Assembly: GCA_032718475.1 (NCBI GenBank)
Contig: JAUCBJ010006975.1
Coordinates: 62,001 to 126,000, forward strand
From: Nemertoderma westbladi
Taxonomy: Eukaryota > Xenacoelomorpha > Nemertodermatida > Nemertodermatidae
DNA: 64,000 bases
Direction of reading: 5' to 3'
Shown: positions 1 to 9,977 of the stretch, piece after piece
How positions within the stretch are numbered: position 1 is the first letter of the stretch
How the letters are laid out: every line of letters starts with the position of its first letter
Position numbers and translations under genes: made by a program
The notes under the pieces: model-generated
Database searches by the model: none
The model's input: the letters and a program-made list of their open reading frames with translations, nothing else
What the model was told of the DNA's origin: nothing

Positions 1-2
1 CA

Positions 3-521
3 GCATTAGCAGTATTTACAGATGCTTCACTTGGTAATGCAGTTGGTTTCTCTTCTCAAGGTGGATATATGATCTTTTTAGCTACAGTAAACAATGGTCA
101 AGAAACAAGCAACTGTTCCACCCAATCATCATATCCATTTGGAGAGGTTCAGTTGAATGGTTTATTGACATGGAAATCTGCTAAAGTTCGACGGGTTGTT
201 AAATCTACATTAGCTGCAGAAACCTTGGCATGTGTAGACGGTGTTGAGGAGGCAATTTTCTTATCGAAAATTATTGAAAACATTATTGATGTTTCTATAC
301 CGATAATTTGTTACACCGACAACAAATCATTACATACCGCAATTCAAACCACTAATGTACTCCGTGATAAGCGTTTAATGATCGAAATGGGAATACTAAG
401 AGAACTATTCGAACTTGGTCGCGTGTCATTTAAATTGGTTGCAGGAACTAACCAATTGGCTGATTGTTTAACAAAGAAGGATGTGAGAAAGAAGTTCGAG
501 ATCAAAGAAAACTATATGTAA
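3..521 (+). CDS. Ty1/copia-type retrotransposon RNase H domain, 3' end of pol (5' truncated by window edge)
   Basis: The frame is open from base 3 and ends in TAA at 519-521; the first Met at 69 is internal. In the family this domain removes the RNA strand of the RNA/DNA hybrid during reverse transcription. The conserved acidic residues are visible: VFTDASLGN near the start, STLAAETLA, then YTDNKSLHTA, followed by DKRLMIEMG and NQLADCLTK, the usual C-terminal signature of copia RNase H. A purine-rich tract and LTR-like start follow 70-80 bases downstream, which fits the 3' end of a copia element. No stop or frameshift is seen in the visible 172 codons, so this copy may be fairly young. Protease, integrase and RT would lie upstream of the window. 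Confidence 0.88.
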   Translation, partial: ALAVFTDASLGNAVGFSSQGGYMIFLATVNNGQETSNCSTQSSYPFGEVQLNGLLTWKSAKVRRVVKSTLAAETLACVDGVEEAIFLSKIIENIIDVSIPIICYTDNKSLHTAIQTTNVLRDKRLMIEMGILRELFELGRVSFKLVAGTNQLADCLTKKDVRKKFEIKENYM

Positions 522-587
522 CAATAACTGATTTTATACAAACTATGATTTAATGCAACAATTATTACAACAAACTTTAATTTAAAA

Positions 588-770
588 AAATGAGGGGAGA
601 TTGTGAGTACTGCAGTATTATGCTTGTGTTAGTTTGTGCCTACTGTATTGTTGTGAGTTAGTTAGGTTGGTGACTGGTGAATATGTATTGCATTGTGCAC
701 GTGCTGATAGCAGTAAAGTTTAGTTATTAAAATACAGCAATAAGTTTAATGTTTAAAATGAGTTCTAATT
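588..770 (+). repeat. Polypurine tract and start of the 3' LTR of the copia element
   Basis: AAATGAGGGGAGA at 588-600 is a polypurine tract in the expected place after pol, and TGTGAGTACTGCAG from 602 starts with the TG typical of LTRs. The right end is unclear: BEL-1-related coding sequence on the other strand begins somewhere around 750-775. No second LTR copy is in the window for comparison, so the boundary is an estimate. Confidence 0.6.
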
Positions 771-1323
771 CTAACATAATCTCCGTATACGGATCTAATG
801 TCGTAACGGTCGGCGTAATAGGTCTCGGAGGTCGCTTTCCGCTGAAGTCGATACTGATCATCGGGTTGCTCATCGGGTAACCTCCCTCGTTGTATCTAAG
901 GAACTGGTGAGCTGGACATCGCGTTAATATCGGTTCTGGATGTTGCTCGTCTAGTCGGTCGGGAATCGCTACGTCTTGCTTATTCATGCATTCACCACAC
1001 TTGTAGAAGAGCTTGTACACGCTGAAGACTTTCGGCGTCTCCTGATCCTCGCCTCGAGTTCTCCGGTACAGATGCATTCCGTCGAACTGATCTCGGATTG
1101 CAGGTAGAGGTACTTCGTGTCGTAAATACATATTCATATGGTACAGTCGTGCGATCTCCTCATCCGGGTCTGCACTAATGTCACATACGTCCAAAGCGAA
1201 GTCGTAGGGATACCGCGTGCGATACTCTCTCCGCAAAACTTCCACCCGGTCCCCCAACGCTCTCATTCTTTCTCTCCGTAATTCTTTATCATAACTTGGC
1301 TTGTACTTTCCGTTCAGCTCCAT
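727..1323 (-). pseudogene. Fragment of an unrecognised zinc-finger ORF, fused behind the BEL-1 RT
   Basis: ATG is at 1321-1323; a GTG just before it also opens the frame. About 198 codons. I do not recognise the family. It is clearly related to the plus-strand ORF at 10920-12442: both have an ARLYHMNMYL / KRLYSTMMYL helix, then PLP, then F..M..Y, then a zinc-binding-like pair (YKCGEC followed later by RCPAH here; YYCDEC and CFKH in the other), then a T-L-D-P stretch. The last 15 or so residues (from LELELILNI) look like translated flanking DNA, so the true protein is cut off at about 770-775. The N-terminal end is also probably a junction, since BEL pol normally continues with RNase H and integrase here. 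Function unknown. Confidence 0.6.
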
Positions 1324-1357
1324 CACGGACCGCCCATGGTAGTAAACGTTAGAGTCT

Positions 1358-2086
1358 TTACATCCCGGACACCAATCCGTCGTCCATGTAGAAGTTTCTC
1401 AAGATGGACTCGATGACCTCTACTGGGTACTTACCAATCTGGGCTGTTGCCGTTTTCTTTAGAACAAACAGCGTGCCATTTGGACTATCGCGGGCGCCAA
1501 ATATCCTAACGTACATCTGGTATGTAACCACTGGGCCGGATAAGTCTTCATTCTCATACCAGAGAAAGCGAAGGCTATCCTGGTCTGCCTTACAGGCTCT
1601 TACCTGGTGGAACATCGCCTCGATGTCACAAGTAAATGTGAATCGCCGCTGTCTAAAACGCAACAGTATTCCAATCAAATAATTGTTCAGGTTGGGACCA
1701 TCCATCAACTCTGAATTCAGGGACATACCTCTATAGACTGCTGCGCAGTCGTTGACTACTCGGACCTTGTCTGGCTTGTCAGGGTGAGTCACATAGTGGT
1801 GTGGAAGGTAATAAGTCTGGTCTGTCACTAAGTCAGGGTCCTCTACCTTCCCAGCAAATCCCTTAGCGAAATAGTTGTTGATCTGGGCGCAATACTTCTC
1901 CCTAATGCCTGGATTCTTCAACAACCGAGCCCTTACTCCGTTCAATCTTTTCAAGGCTAAGTTATAGTTGTTCTCCAACTTAGGTGGTTGTCGACGCCAC
2001 AACATTCCAACTTCAAAATGTCCAGTTGGCAGCAGACGTATGGTGTCTTCCATCGTCTCCAGCGACCGTTTCTCGTCAGTAGACAT
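1358..2086 (-). pseudogene. BEL-1 reverse transcriptase, N-terminal half only
   Basis: 242 codons from ATG at 2084-2086. BEL-type RT motifs in order: FEVGMLWRR, YYLPHHYVTHPD, KVRVVNDCAA, DGPNLNNYL, FTCDIEAMFHQV (first catalytic Asp), FGARDSPN, and FYMDDGLVSGM (catalytic YMDD) followed directly by TAA. A complete BEL RT continues well past YMDD into RNase H and integrase, so this is a truncation of roughly two thirds of pol. The frame is -1 relative to gag-protease: the gag TAG is two bases before this ATG (TAGCCATG), and this frame is also open for several codons upstream of the ATG. The start may be reached by frameshift or by termination-reinitiation, or the break may be a mutation. Confidence 0.85.
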
Positions 2087-2088
2087 GG

Positions 2089-5000
2089 CTAGGTCATATC
2101 CACCGGGTCCATTGCGTCCCTATCCAGCCATTCGACGGTTCTGGCTCCTGTCTCGAGGTCCTGGCGTATCAATTCCTTCTGTAATTCCTCCTCACTGTAT
2201 TGGAAAATGTCTAGGTCTCGATATTTAGCCACTTGACCCTCCACTATGTCTGTATAAGTCAAAACGTTAGTCAGATAAGTAGCGTGGGCCGCTGAACCAG
2301 ACCCACGGGTCTGATAACAGTAGTCCTCGGGTTCACTATCTGTCCGGTCGTTATGAAGTGGTTCCGACAACCTAACATTATCGGGAATCAACTCCTCGTC
2401 CGACTCGCTAAAGTCACTATAGTGGTCAATACAGGTTCTCCTAAACTCGTCTATGTCTGGTGGTTCTACTAACGGTGGTTGAATTATAGGCTGTAATTCA
2501 TCGTATCTGTTTATTGGCTTGTCGCCACCTGTAAACTCATAAGACATGGGTACTCGTGTATACCAACCTAATATAGTCCTATGGGCATGTGGTCCATTGA
2601 CATGCGGCTCAGCTGGTCTCGTTTCCCATATTTGGTGTGCGATCAGCTGTTCTGCACCAATCAACATAGAAACATTCCTATAACCTACCTGATGTCTGGG
2701 TATCCTGAGCTTGTCAAAATACTCTTGTGCTATGGGACTCATCGGCGGCACCTTACCTAACTGCCTGCCGAATCCCTTCATAGCTAGACACTTAAATCCG
2801 TCCAATGGCAAAGCTTTCCGTTCTTGTCGAGTGTGTTGGTCTCTCGGAAGTAGGGAATCTAGTTCTACCGAAATTCTGTGTCCCTTGAGGTCTCCTACCC
2901 CATGCATAGACTTCAACTCTATTTGGATCTCCTCGGCGTCCTGGAAGCTAGAAACGGCTCTCGCCACTTCTTCGTCGATATACGATAATGTGGACGCAGT
3001 GTCCAACATCACATATATTCGCTTCGATCCCTTATCGCCAGTAAGTTTCACCGGAATCACGCTAAATATTTCCGACGTGGCCGATGATAAATACGTCCGC
3101 GCGCTGGTCGATGAACTATCTGCGGTGAAACCTTGGCAGGTCACTTCTCTCGCGCTCGACTCGCCATCCTCATCCGACGAACCTGGTTGGTAACCATCGT
3201 CCTGGATGCCAGTGTACGTATTCCTCCTTATCGATACGGGTTCTTTGCTCCCCTTCCTGTGAGGATTTCGCTGTAAGTAACGGTCCGTTGGGGTATGGAA
3301 ATCCGCATGTAGCAACTTGTGATGTAATCTGCCGCATTCCATGCATCCGTCCTTGCTGTTCGGGCACTGCCGCCGTACATGACCTGGCGCAAGACATGCC
3401 CAACAGGTGTCCAACGTCCGCACTTGAACTCTTCTCTGTTCCGAATTTAATTCTTTGAACCGTCTGCAACTATCTAACTTATGGTCGTCAGATCTTACCT
3501 CCTTTAGTAAACAGTATTGGCAACCTACAAATCCATCCGGCAACTCCTGTTGCTTTAACCTAGGTCTATCTAACCGCTCACCTGACCATACTCGCGAGTC
3601 TGATCTAAAGGCTGGGGTACTCGAATTATATCTGTCTACTGAGTTAAATGTCACAGTGGTCCTGTCATCGTCAAAACTTACCATAGACTTACCGGTAACA
3701 GGTTTAGACTCTCTCATTTTCTCTTCTGAGAAGTTTGATTTCATCTCTGCTACTGCGTCTGTGGCTATCATGTCATGAATATGCTGAAGTGTCAACACTT
3801 TACCTTGGCTCTCCAACTTATTCTCTAATTTGCGCCATTTCTGTCGATAACGCATGTTTAGACGTCTTATTACGCTTTTCAAAACTTCGGCGTGATCACC
3901 ATGATGAGGTAGATTCACCGTCCTTAAGATGTCCAATGCGTTCGAAATAGCGTTCGCTAAGTTCAACAGCTCTAACGGAGTTGTAATCCTTCCGCCCTTA
4001 CCCAAGTCTTCTACTATCGACTGCGCCATCTTCGTTTTATTCCCGTAGATGTCGCTAAGCGTCTTCATCGCTAACTCGAATGCTCTTTCATTGCCGACGA
4101 AGTTATCAGCAATGGCTCTAGGTTCTCGATGGAGCATCTGAAGCAAATAGTTGAACTTCTCGTTGGGAGTAAAGGTGCTGTTGGTTAGCTGCTCGTCGAC
4201 ATAGGTTTTAAACGTCCTCCAGTGCTTATGGTTGCCCATAAACTTCTGGGGTTGTTGCGTCGGCAGTCCTTGCCTAGCAGCAAACTTACCTATGTCCCTA
4301 AGGGTTGCGTCGTTCCGGGTTAACAAATTGTTTAGTTCTGCAGGGTTGTTAAGTCTGTTCCTTTCCCGGTGGTTCAAACTTACCTGCTCCGCGTCCGTCC
4401 TTCTTTCCTTATAGTTTCGGGACTTCTGACGTCTCATTTCTTCCTCTTCATCACTTGACTCGGTGTCAGTCCTTAGCGCTCGCGATGGTTTGCGCGCCGA
4501 GGCCCTGACCCAAGCTTCCTCAATAAATCTTTCTGCCGAATTTTCGAAATTGGGATTATGGATATTCGGGACAGGCGTCCTTACCTGAGGTCTATGTGGT
4601 ATAGTCTCCTCCGATATGCGTACTCGTTGACTAGGTTGGACTTTATCTAACTCAGGCCTGCTGGGATTAGAATTACTTCTTACCTGGGCTGCTTCCTTTA
4701 ACCGTAGGTTGCTAAGCATGTCCGTTATAGGTTGGATGTGCGGCGATATAGCTTGCGCTAAACTAGCACTTAACTCATCCCTCGTAATAAATTCCTGGCT
4801 AGGGTTCTGTTGTATAGTCGGCTCTATCTGAGTAATCCGCTGTCTCTCATATGATCCCTCTTCCGGTTTAACCCGGAAGTTCTCCGTCGAACTGGGTCGG
4901 CGCTCCGTCCGCGTATTCCAAACCCGCGGGTTCGGTTCGCCAAGTACTCGTCCCGTCGGAGTTTCTCTAAACTCTTCATCGTCTTGTTCAGTGTATAGTG

Positions 5001-6705
5001 GTGCGGTGTTCCGATGACGTGGATCCTGCGCGATAGGTGAAGCACTAATACCAACTGGCGTGCGATATGTAGAGAATGGTTTAGCAATCCGTGTACTCGT
5101 AATAGCTGGACCGGGTATAGGAATTCTGGTCGTCGTCGACTCGCGTATGGTCGGAGTTCTCGCTTCCTGTTCGGCCTTCTGCAGTGCGAACAGTTCTCGC
5201 AACTCGGTCCCTACACTCGCCCCACATTCTTCGATCATTCGCATCCCCTTCTCGGCGATTTCATTCGCCTTCCTAGTCCGTTCTTCGCTCTCTAAACTTA
5301 ATCTCGCACTTTCCAACTGCGCCAGTTTACGTTCTTCTTCTTCCCTCGCTCGTCTCCCTGCGCCCTCTTCTTCCACACGCGCCTTTTCTTCATACAACAT
5401 CTGTCGCTCCTTCTCGATCTCGAGTTCGCGTTCTTTGCGCTCGCGTTCGAGTTGAAGTTCGTTTTCCCTTTGTTCGCGTTCCTTGCGTTCGCGTTCAAGT
5501 TGGAGTTCGCGTTCCTTCAGTTCGCGTTCCTTGCGTTCGCGTTCCGCTTGCTCGCGCTTACCTTTCTCTTCCAACTCTCGCAACTTTGCGTCTAACTTAC
5601 GTGTGCGCTCGCGTTCCCGCTCGGCTTCCTTCCGTGCTTCCGATGCACGCAAAACCTCCGCTTGCTGTTTGTCCAGTCGGCGTCTTCTCTCCTCCGCCGA
5701 GTTGTGCGAAACAAGGGATCTAGCACATATAACCTTACCTCGCGCGTGACTAACCTGGGAATCGCCGCTGTCTCTAGATGCGTCGTCGGGTGGAGTCAAC
5801 GTCCTCTGTTGGATGTTCTCCGTCGTCGGTAGCACCTGGCCTGGTACCACCACTCCATTCTGCATCAGCCAGCTAGTAACTTCCCTCTGATAACGGCGCT
5901 CTTCTTTATCTTGGATCTCTTTCCGCTCCACTAAGTCTCTCAACTCTGCGTCACTCACCTGAGTCGCCTGCGTTTGTGATGCCCATAGCAGCCAGTTCTC
6001 CGTCCTAACTCGTCGGAATCGCTCCGATAACTCACGGTGCTCCAACAAGGCTGCTAAAACCCTGTCGTAAATCCTCGTCGCCACGTCGCTCGACTGAGAC
6101 TCTACTGCCTTCTTCGCTAGGACTGCAAGCTCCTCCGTCTGCTTGAATAACGCTGAGTTATATCCTCTTCTAATCTCTACTAACTCTACCCTCCCGATGT
6201 TCGCTGAGTCGGCTAACATTTTCCTTACCTTGTCCGCCGTCCGGGTTATATGTCCGGCGTGCGCGCGAAGTTTCTTCTTTATCGCAATGTCGAACTCTCT
6301 ATCACTTACCTGACTTACACTCGGTGGACTTGAAGGATTATTTCGGGAACTACGGGTACTCCTTACAGCCGTCGGGACCATGGCACTTACCATACCCACA
6401 GGTCTGGAAACCGGGCTCCGGGCTCTCGCTTCTGCTACACTACCCTCCCTATCACTCACCTCTGTCCGGGCTGCTGTACAGTCCTTCCTTACAGTAGCGG
6501 TAGGGGATCCTAATACTATTACTTGAGGTTGTTGTTCTTCCTCACTAGTCACTGTCTCGTCCTCCTGTTCACTTACGTCAGCGTCACTCGCTGCGTCGTC
6601 ATAGTCGGCATTGTCGTCAACAGTAATATTGACGCTATCGTCAGTCGGCGGTCCAGCCGCCGTCTCATAGCTGTCCTCTAGTGCCTCTTTGTCTGAGACA
6701 CTCAT
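2089..6705 (-). CDS. BEL-1 gag-protease polyprotein
   Basis: ATG at 6703-6705 gives 1,538 codons; 14 more codons upstream are open but lack an ATG. The gag part would form the particle and bind RNA; the protease cuts the polyprotein. Order (approximate residues): acidic N-terminus with TVDDNADYDD; a very charged coiled coil at about 340-500, rich in ERERKERELK-like heptads; Pro/Ser-rich linker; a Pao-type gag core (DUF1759-like) from about 825 with FMGNHKHWRTFKTYV; cysteine knuckles at about 1065-1125 (CQYC, CWACLAPGHVRRQC, CMECGRLHH); an aspartic protease at about 1230 with VMLDTASTLSYID, where DTA replaces the usual DSG/DTG. The C-terminal 100 residues lead into RT. No internal stop in 4.6 kb, which suggests recent activity or selection. 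Confidence 0.85.
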   Translation of the reverse strand: MSVSDKEALEDSYETAAGPPTDDSVNITVDDNADYDDAASDADVSEQEDETVTSEEEQQPQVIVLGSPTATVRKDCTAARTEVSDREGSVAEARARSPVSRPVGMVSAMVPTAVRSTRSSRNNPSSPPSVSQVSDREFDIAIKKKLRAHAGHITRTADKVRKMLADSANIGRVELVEIRRGYNSALFKQTEELAVLAKKAVESQSSDVATRIYDRVLAALLEHRELSERFRRVRTENWLLWASQTQATQVSDAELRDLVERKEIQDKEERRYQREVTSWLMQNGVVVPGQVLPTTENIQQRTLTPPDDASRDSGDSQVSHARGKVICARSLVSHNSAEERRRRLDKQQAEVLRASEARKEAERERERTRKLDAKLRELEEKGKREQAERERKERELKERELQLERERKEREQRENELQLERERKERELEIEKERQMLYEEKARVEEEGAGRRAREEEERKLAQLESARLSLESEERTRKANEIAEKGMRMIEECGASVGTELRELFALQKAEQEARTPTIRESTTTRIPIPGPAITSTRIAKPFSTYRTPVGISASPIAQDPRHRNTAPLYTEQDDEEFRETPTGRVLGEPNPRVWNTRTERRPSSTENFRVKPEEGSYERQRITQIEPTIQQNPSQEFITRDELSASLAQAISPHIQPITDMLSNLRLKEAAQVRSNSNPSRPELDKVQPSQRVRISEETIPHRPQVRTPVPNIHNPNFENSAERFIEEAWVRASARKPSRALRTDTESSDEEEEMRRQKSRNYKERRTDAEQVSLNHRERNRLNNPAELNNLLTRNDATLRDIGKFAARQGLPTQQPQKFMGNHKHWRTFKTYVDEQLTNSTFTPNEKFNYLLQMLHREPRAIADNFVGNERAFELAMKTLSDIYGNKTKMAQSIVEDLGKGGRITTPLELLNLANAISNALDILRTVNLPHHGDHAEVLKSVIRRLNMRYRQKWRKLENKLESQGKVLTLQHIHDMIATDAVAEMKSNFSEEKMRESKPVTGKSMVSFDDDRTTVTFNSVDRYNSSTPAFRSDSRVWSGERLDRPRLKQQELPDGFVGCQYCLLKEVRSDDHKLDSCRRFKELNSEQRRVQVRTLDTCWACLAPGHVRRQCPNSKDGCMECGRLHHKLLHADFHTPTDRYLQRNPHRKGSKEPVSIRRNTYTGIQDDGYQPGSSDEDGESSAREVTCQGFTADSSSTSARTYLSSATSEIFSVIPVKLTGDKGSKRIYVMLDTASTLSYIDEEVARAVSSFQDAEEIQIELKSMHGVGDLKGHRISVELDSLLPRDQHTRQERKALPLDGFKCLAMKGFGRQLGKVPPMSPIAQEYFDKLRIPRHQVGYRNVSMLIGAEQLIAHQIWETRPAEPHVNGPHAHRTILGWYTRVPMSYEFTGGDKPINRYDELQPIIQPPLVEPPDIDEFRRTCIDHYSDFSESDEELIPDNVRLSEPLHNDRTDSEPEDYCYQTRGSGSAAHATYLTNVLTYTDIVEGQVAKYRDLDIFQYSEEELQKELIRQDLETGARTVEWLDRDAMDPVDMT

Positions 6706-7565
6706 AGTCTTAATAATGTTTTGCCTTCCGGCAAAAATATCTCGCAAAGTTCAAGATGTAATTATAATTTAACCGAAATACGGTCAAATTATTTGTCAAA
6801 TAATCAGTTGGTCCAAATGTCAAATAAATTCGCAATGCAATATTGTGAATTTAATGGGGTATAGTTATAGCAAATACTAGCACAATATTTAAACAAAATA
6901 TTATTATATAGCTACTACATAGTATTAAATACCGGTATAGCACAAAATAACTTTGAATCTAATACAAAATATTCAAAATATACTTGCCGCCCGAATATTT
7001 CTAATTTTATATATATATAGCTCTAATCAACGTAATTTTAATTTCAAATATTATATGTATCCACTAGTGCGTGGCTACATCTTCGGGTTGCGACTCTCTC
7101 TAACTCTCTCTCTAACTTGAGCGATTCAAAAAACCATGGCCGGCTAAACCTAAATATCCTAACTAATAAATTGAGTTCAGCTTCGCAGTTAAACAACCGG
7201 TAATTTTTTACTGCTTCCACAAACACACTGGTGCCAACAGAACAACTAACCTTGTTTGCTGTGAGATTCCACGTCCGCGTCCAAAGATTCAGGCCCTTCG
7301 CTGATTGCAAACCGAACCCGCAGACCCACACGAACCCCAAACTCAGAAGTTCCGTCTTGCCATGTATCTCCAGATGGTATAAAATAACTAAGCGGTTACC
7401 TAACATACCGGTGCAAAACTCTAGAATTTTACAAAATAATTTTGACCGAAACTGAATTCTCGCAAACCTAGCTAAAATTTTCAAAAAACTTACTAATTAC
7501 AATTTGCCCTAAGGCCTAAGGAACTGCTGTATTCGCAATTAGCAAAAACGCACTACCGTACATCC

Positions 7566-7582
7566 ACTGTACGCAGTACAGT
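7566..7582. repeat. Short perfect hairpin, 7-bp arms
   Basis: ACTGTAC, loop GCA, GTACAGT. It lies at the left edge of the motif cluster and shares its GTACGC/GTACAGT words. Confidence 0.6.
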
Positions 7583-7601
7583 AAGTAAAACAGTACACCA
7601 A

Positions 7602-7990
7602 CCTAACAGCCTAATGATACTGTGTGTGGTACGGCAAAACAAATGTCCCTTCTACCGTACGCAGTAACAGCAATCAGCCTAATGTACTACTGTACTATTG
7701 TACGCAGCCAGTGAATACAGTAATCTAAACTAACAGCCTAAAAGAATATACTCAATGTTCTACCGTACGCTAGCCTATAGCCTACAGCAGACGATCACGT
7801 GCTCCAATTTATTACTTAATACTGTGATACTACTAACAGCCTAAGAATACTCTATTGACCGCTGCAAGCAACAGCCAATAACACGTATCACTGATACGAA
7901 GTATCAGTGATCTAAACTAACAGCCTAAGAATACTCTATTTACTGTACGCTACAGCCTACAGCAAACAGTGGACGTATCACTGATAAACA
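7602..7990. repeat. Degenerate interspersed motif cluster
   Basis: Two words recur at irregular spacing. CTAACAGCCTAA appears near 7603, 7729, 7833 and 7917; the last two extend to CTAACAGCCTAAGAATACTC. Variants of CTACCGTACGC appear near 7651, 7693, 7761 and 7938, with related copies just upstream at 7554-7582. The pattern looks like a decayed tandem array with units of about 80-170 bp. Confidence 0.6.
7887..7911. repeat. Perfect hairpin, 11-bp arms and 3-base loop
   Basis: ATCACTGATAC (7887-7897), GAA, then its exact reverse complement (7901-7911). A related half-site CGTATCACTGATAA occurs again near 7973. It could be a protein-binding dyad or an RNA hairpin if transcribed. Confidence 0.7.
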
Positions 7991-9612
7991 ACCGCGACAC
8001 CTATACTAACAGCAGAACTGTTGAACAGACAAATACCCGTTAATATCCTTCTGCCAACCTAATGAGCTCTCGCCTAACCAATAAGACACAAAGACTGCTC
8101 TACTGTTAAGTAAAGGGGATCAGGAGCGTGATATTACTAAATTGTAAAGGTTGCTAAATACAAAACCGCTACTTACCGTTGGATGGCGCTAATCTGCCGT
8201 CCGCCAATTTATTTTACTAATTTTACACAACTCCTGCAAAATCGCTTGTTCCTTTCTCTACCGATTGCTCGACAGAGAGCTAACTGTTCGAATCTATGAA
8301 CCACGCGGGAATAACCAAAACAATAAACCCGAGTCGGCTCCCTAAGCTTACTTAAGACGAGTGCGAGAGGCTTTGCACTCAGAGTATTCTTACGCCTAAT
8401 TCTATCACTATTAAAGCACGCTATTGCCTACGTCTTTTCTAATCGCGAATACTGGGGGTTCCCTAACGTATGTGTGAATGCGAGAATATTTAAATAATCA
8501 AAATGGTACAGTGTTTGTCTCTACGTGGATAGTACCGCTCTGGGTCTAAAATTGCCTGCAGCTGGCTTTAGGCCAGCAAATTACTAGCGTGTTGTGTGTA
8601 CCGAATAGTGCGATCTAGCTGATTGCCCGCTAATGCAAATAACCGCTCAGCGTGAATAGTTTACAGTACTCTAATTATTACTTTAGCTACTCTCCGCTAT
8701 GCTGCGTACTAATTCTTAATTTTTACTAATCAATTACAGTCACAAATATGTAACAGCGTACTAATTACTAAGAGTTCCAGAATACGTAATTCTAATTTAT
8801 TACGCAACAGGTTTTGCTAGTAATAGCCTAAATTGCCGTATTACTTTGACCTAATCAGTAACTAATTGTTGTAACTAAGAAATAGAAATCAATCAAAGAA
8901 AAGGGGGCGCCTACCTAAACATTCACAATTGTAGGCACACTTCAATAACACACCAATCAGCGTCAGCAATCACAGTTCGCAATTATGCAGTTAACTACTG
9001 TATAGCCCACAGTTATGCGACTCACTATTCGTACTTCACACTCCACGTTGTGATACGTGCAGGCCTCTCCCGGGTACAAATAGGACTCCTAACTAACCTG
9101 ATTCCTGCCCCCCTAATACTAAATAGAGACGAAACCTGGATCATCAGCCCCCTAATTACTGTACCAGCGAATGGTCTGCATACCACAGCGTGAACTACCC
9201 GACCGCAACGGTGACCCCCCGCCAGCGTTGCTCGCTTTTGAATCCTCCGCTCTCCCTTCGTCGCTAACCCCCCGATGTGCCCACCGCCCACTGGCACCTT
9301 AGCCCTCCATTATGCTAATAGCTACCGTAGCGGCGCATGCAAATCACAAAGTCTGACAGTCTCAGAAATCCCTTAGGATTATTGCGTAGAAAGGAATCAC
9401 ATAGAACAAGGGTGTGGACTGTGAGGTATAGAACTAGATAGAGCTCTATCGGCAAACCGCCAATTTATAGGTGATCCGGATGGGGTGATGCAATAGGGTG
9501 ACTCAATCGCTCTCCTATTGGCTCTCCAGTCCGCGCTAGCATTAGACCAAGCTGGAAGCAGTTAGTCCAATAAGGAGGCATTGTAGCCCTATCGCTGCCC
9601 AAACCTCGAATT

Positions 9613-9630
9613 ATTACCATATATGGTAAT
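9613..9630. repeat. 18-bp perfect palindrome
   Basis: ATTACCATATATGGTAAT is its own reverse complement. It is about 40 bases from an inverted CCAAT box (TCCAATAAGG near 9567), so a regulatory role is possible but only inferred. Confidence 0.6.
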
Positions 9631-9887
9631 GGATCATGTCCCTGGCTGATGAATGGCCAGGACAGCGTCCCTATGCTAGCCCTATTGATGCTAATATCAG
9701 CAAGCACAAAATCCAGGGTCCGACTAAACTTGCTACCCTGGAACTATCTACATATATCCTAATACAAAATTACGTAGGTAGGGCTACATATTATACAAAA
9801 TGGATGGATTCAAATATATGGGCGTTTTGGTTTCCCTATCTAAATATCACCTCGCTATTATATCTTATCTAAAATATTATGCTGCAC

Positions 9888-9977
9888 AACGGACTAATAT
9901 TACGTACAGTATAACGGACTAATATTGCATACAGTATAACGGACTAATATTGCATACTGCATAATGACTAATATATG
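9888..9977 (+). repeat. 25-bp tandem repeat, about 3.5 copies
   Basis: Units start at 9888, 9913, 9938 and 9963 with AACGGACTAATATT; the second halves vary (TACGTACAGTAT, GCATACAGTAT, GCATACTGCAT) and the last unit is partial and diverged. Confidence 0.85.

Larger units (their letters stand above)
727..6705 (-). mobile_element. BEL-1: BEL/Pao-type LTR retrotransposon, rearranged (gag-protease, partial RT, unrelated 3' ORF)
   Basis: In transcription order on the minus strand: a 1,538-codon gag-protease frame (6705-2089), an RT frame (2086-1358), and a zinc-finger ORF fragment (1323-727). The domain order up to RT matches BEL/Pao: Pao-type gag, CX2C/CCHC knuckles, aspartic protease, RT with YMDD. 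RNase H and integrase are missing, and the 3' end abuts the copia LTR region. No LTR pair was identified. The long intact gag contrasts with the missing half of pol, so the copy cannot be autonomous. Confidence 0.85.

Noticed and set aside
2711-5749. Plus-strand frames opposite BEL-1 gag
   Set aside because: Antisense shadows of the gag-protease frame; the Ser/Arg-rich ones mirror the coiled-coil codons.
7044-7484. 146-codon minus frame
   Set aside because: No recognisable domain, low-quality composition, and a position in the presumed BEL-1 leader; not supported.
9025-9297. 90-codon minus frame in a GC-richer patch
   Set aside because: No family resemblance; open frames of this size are expected by chance in GC-richer DNA.
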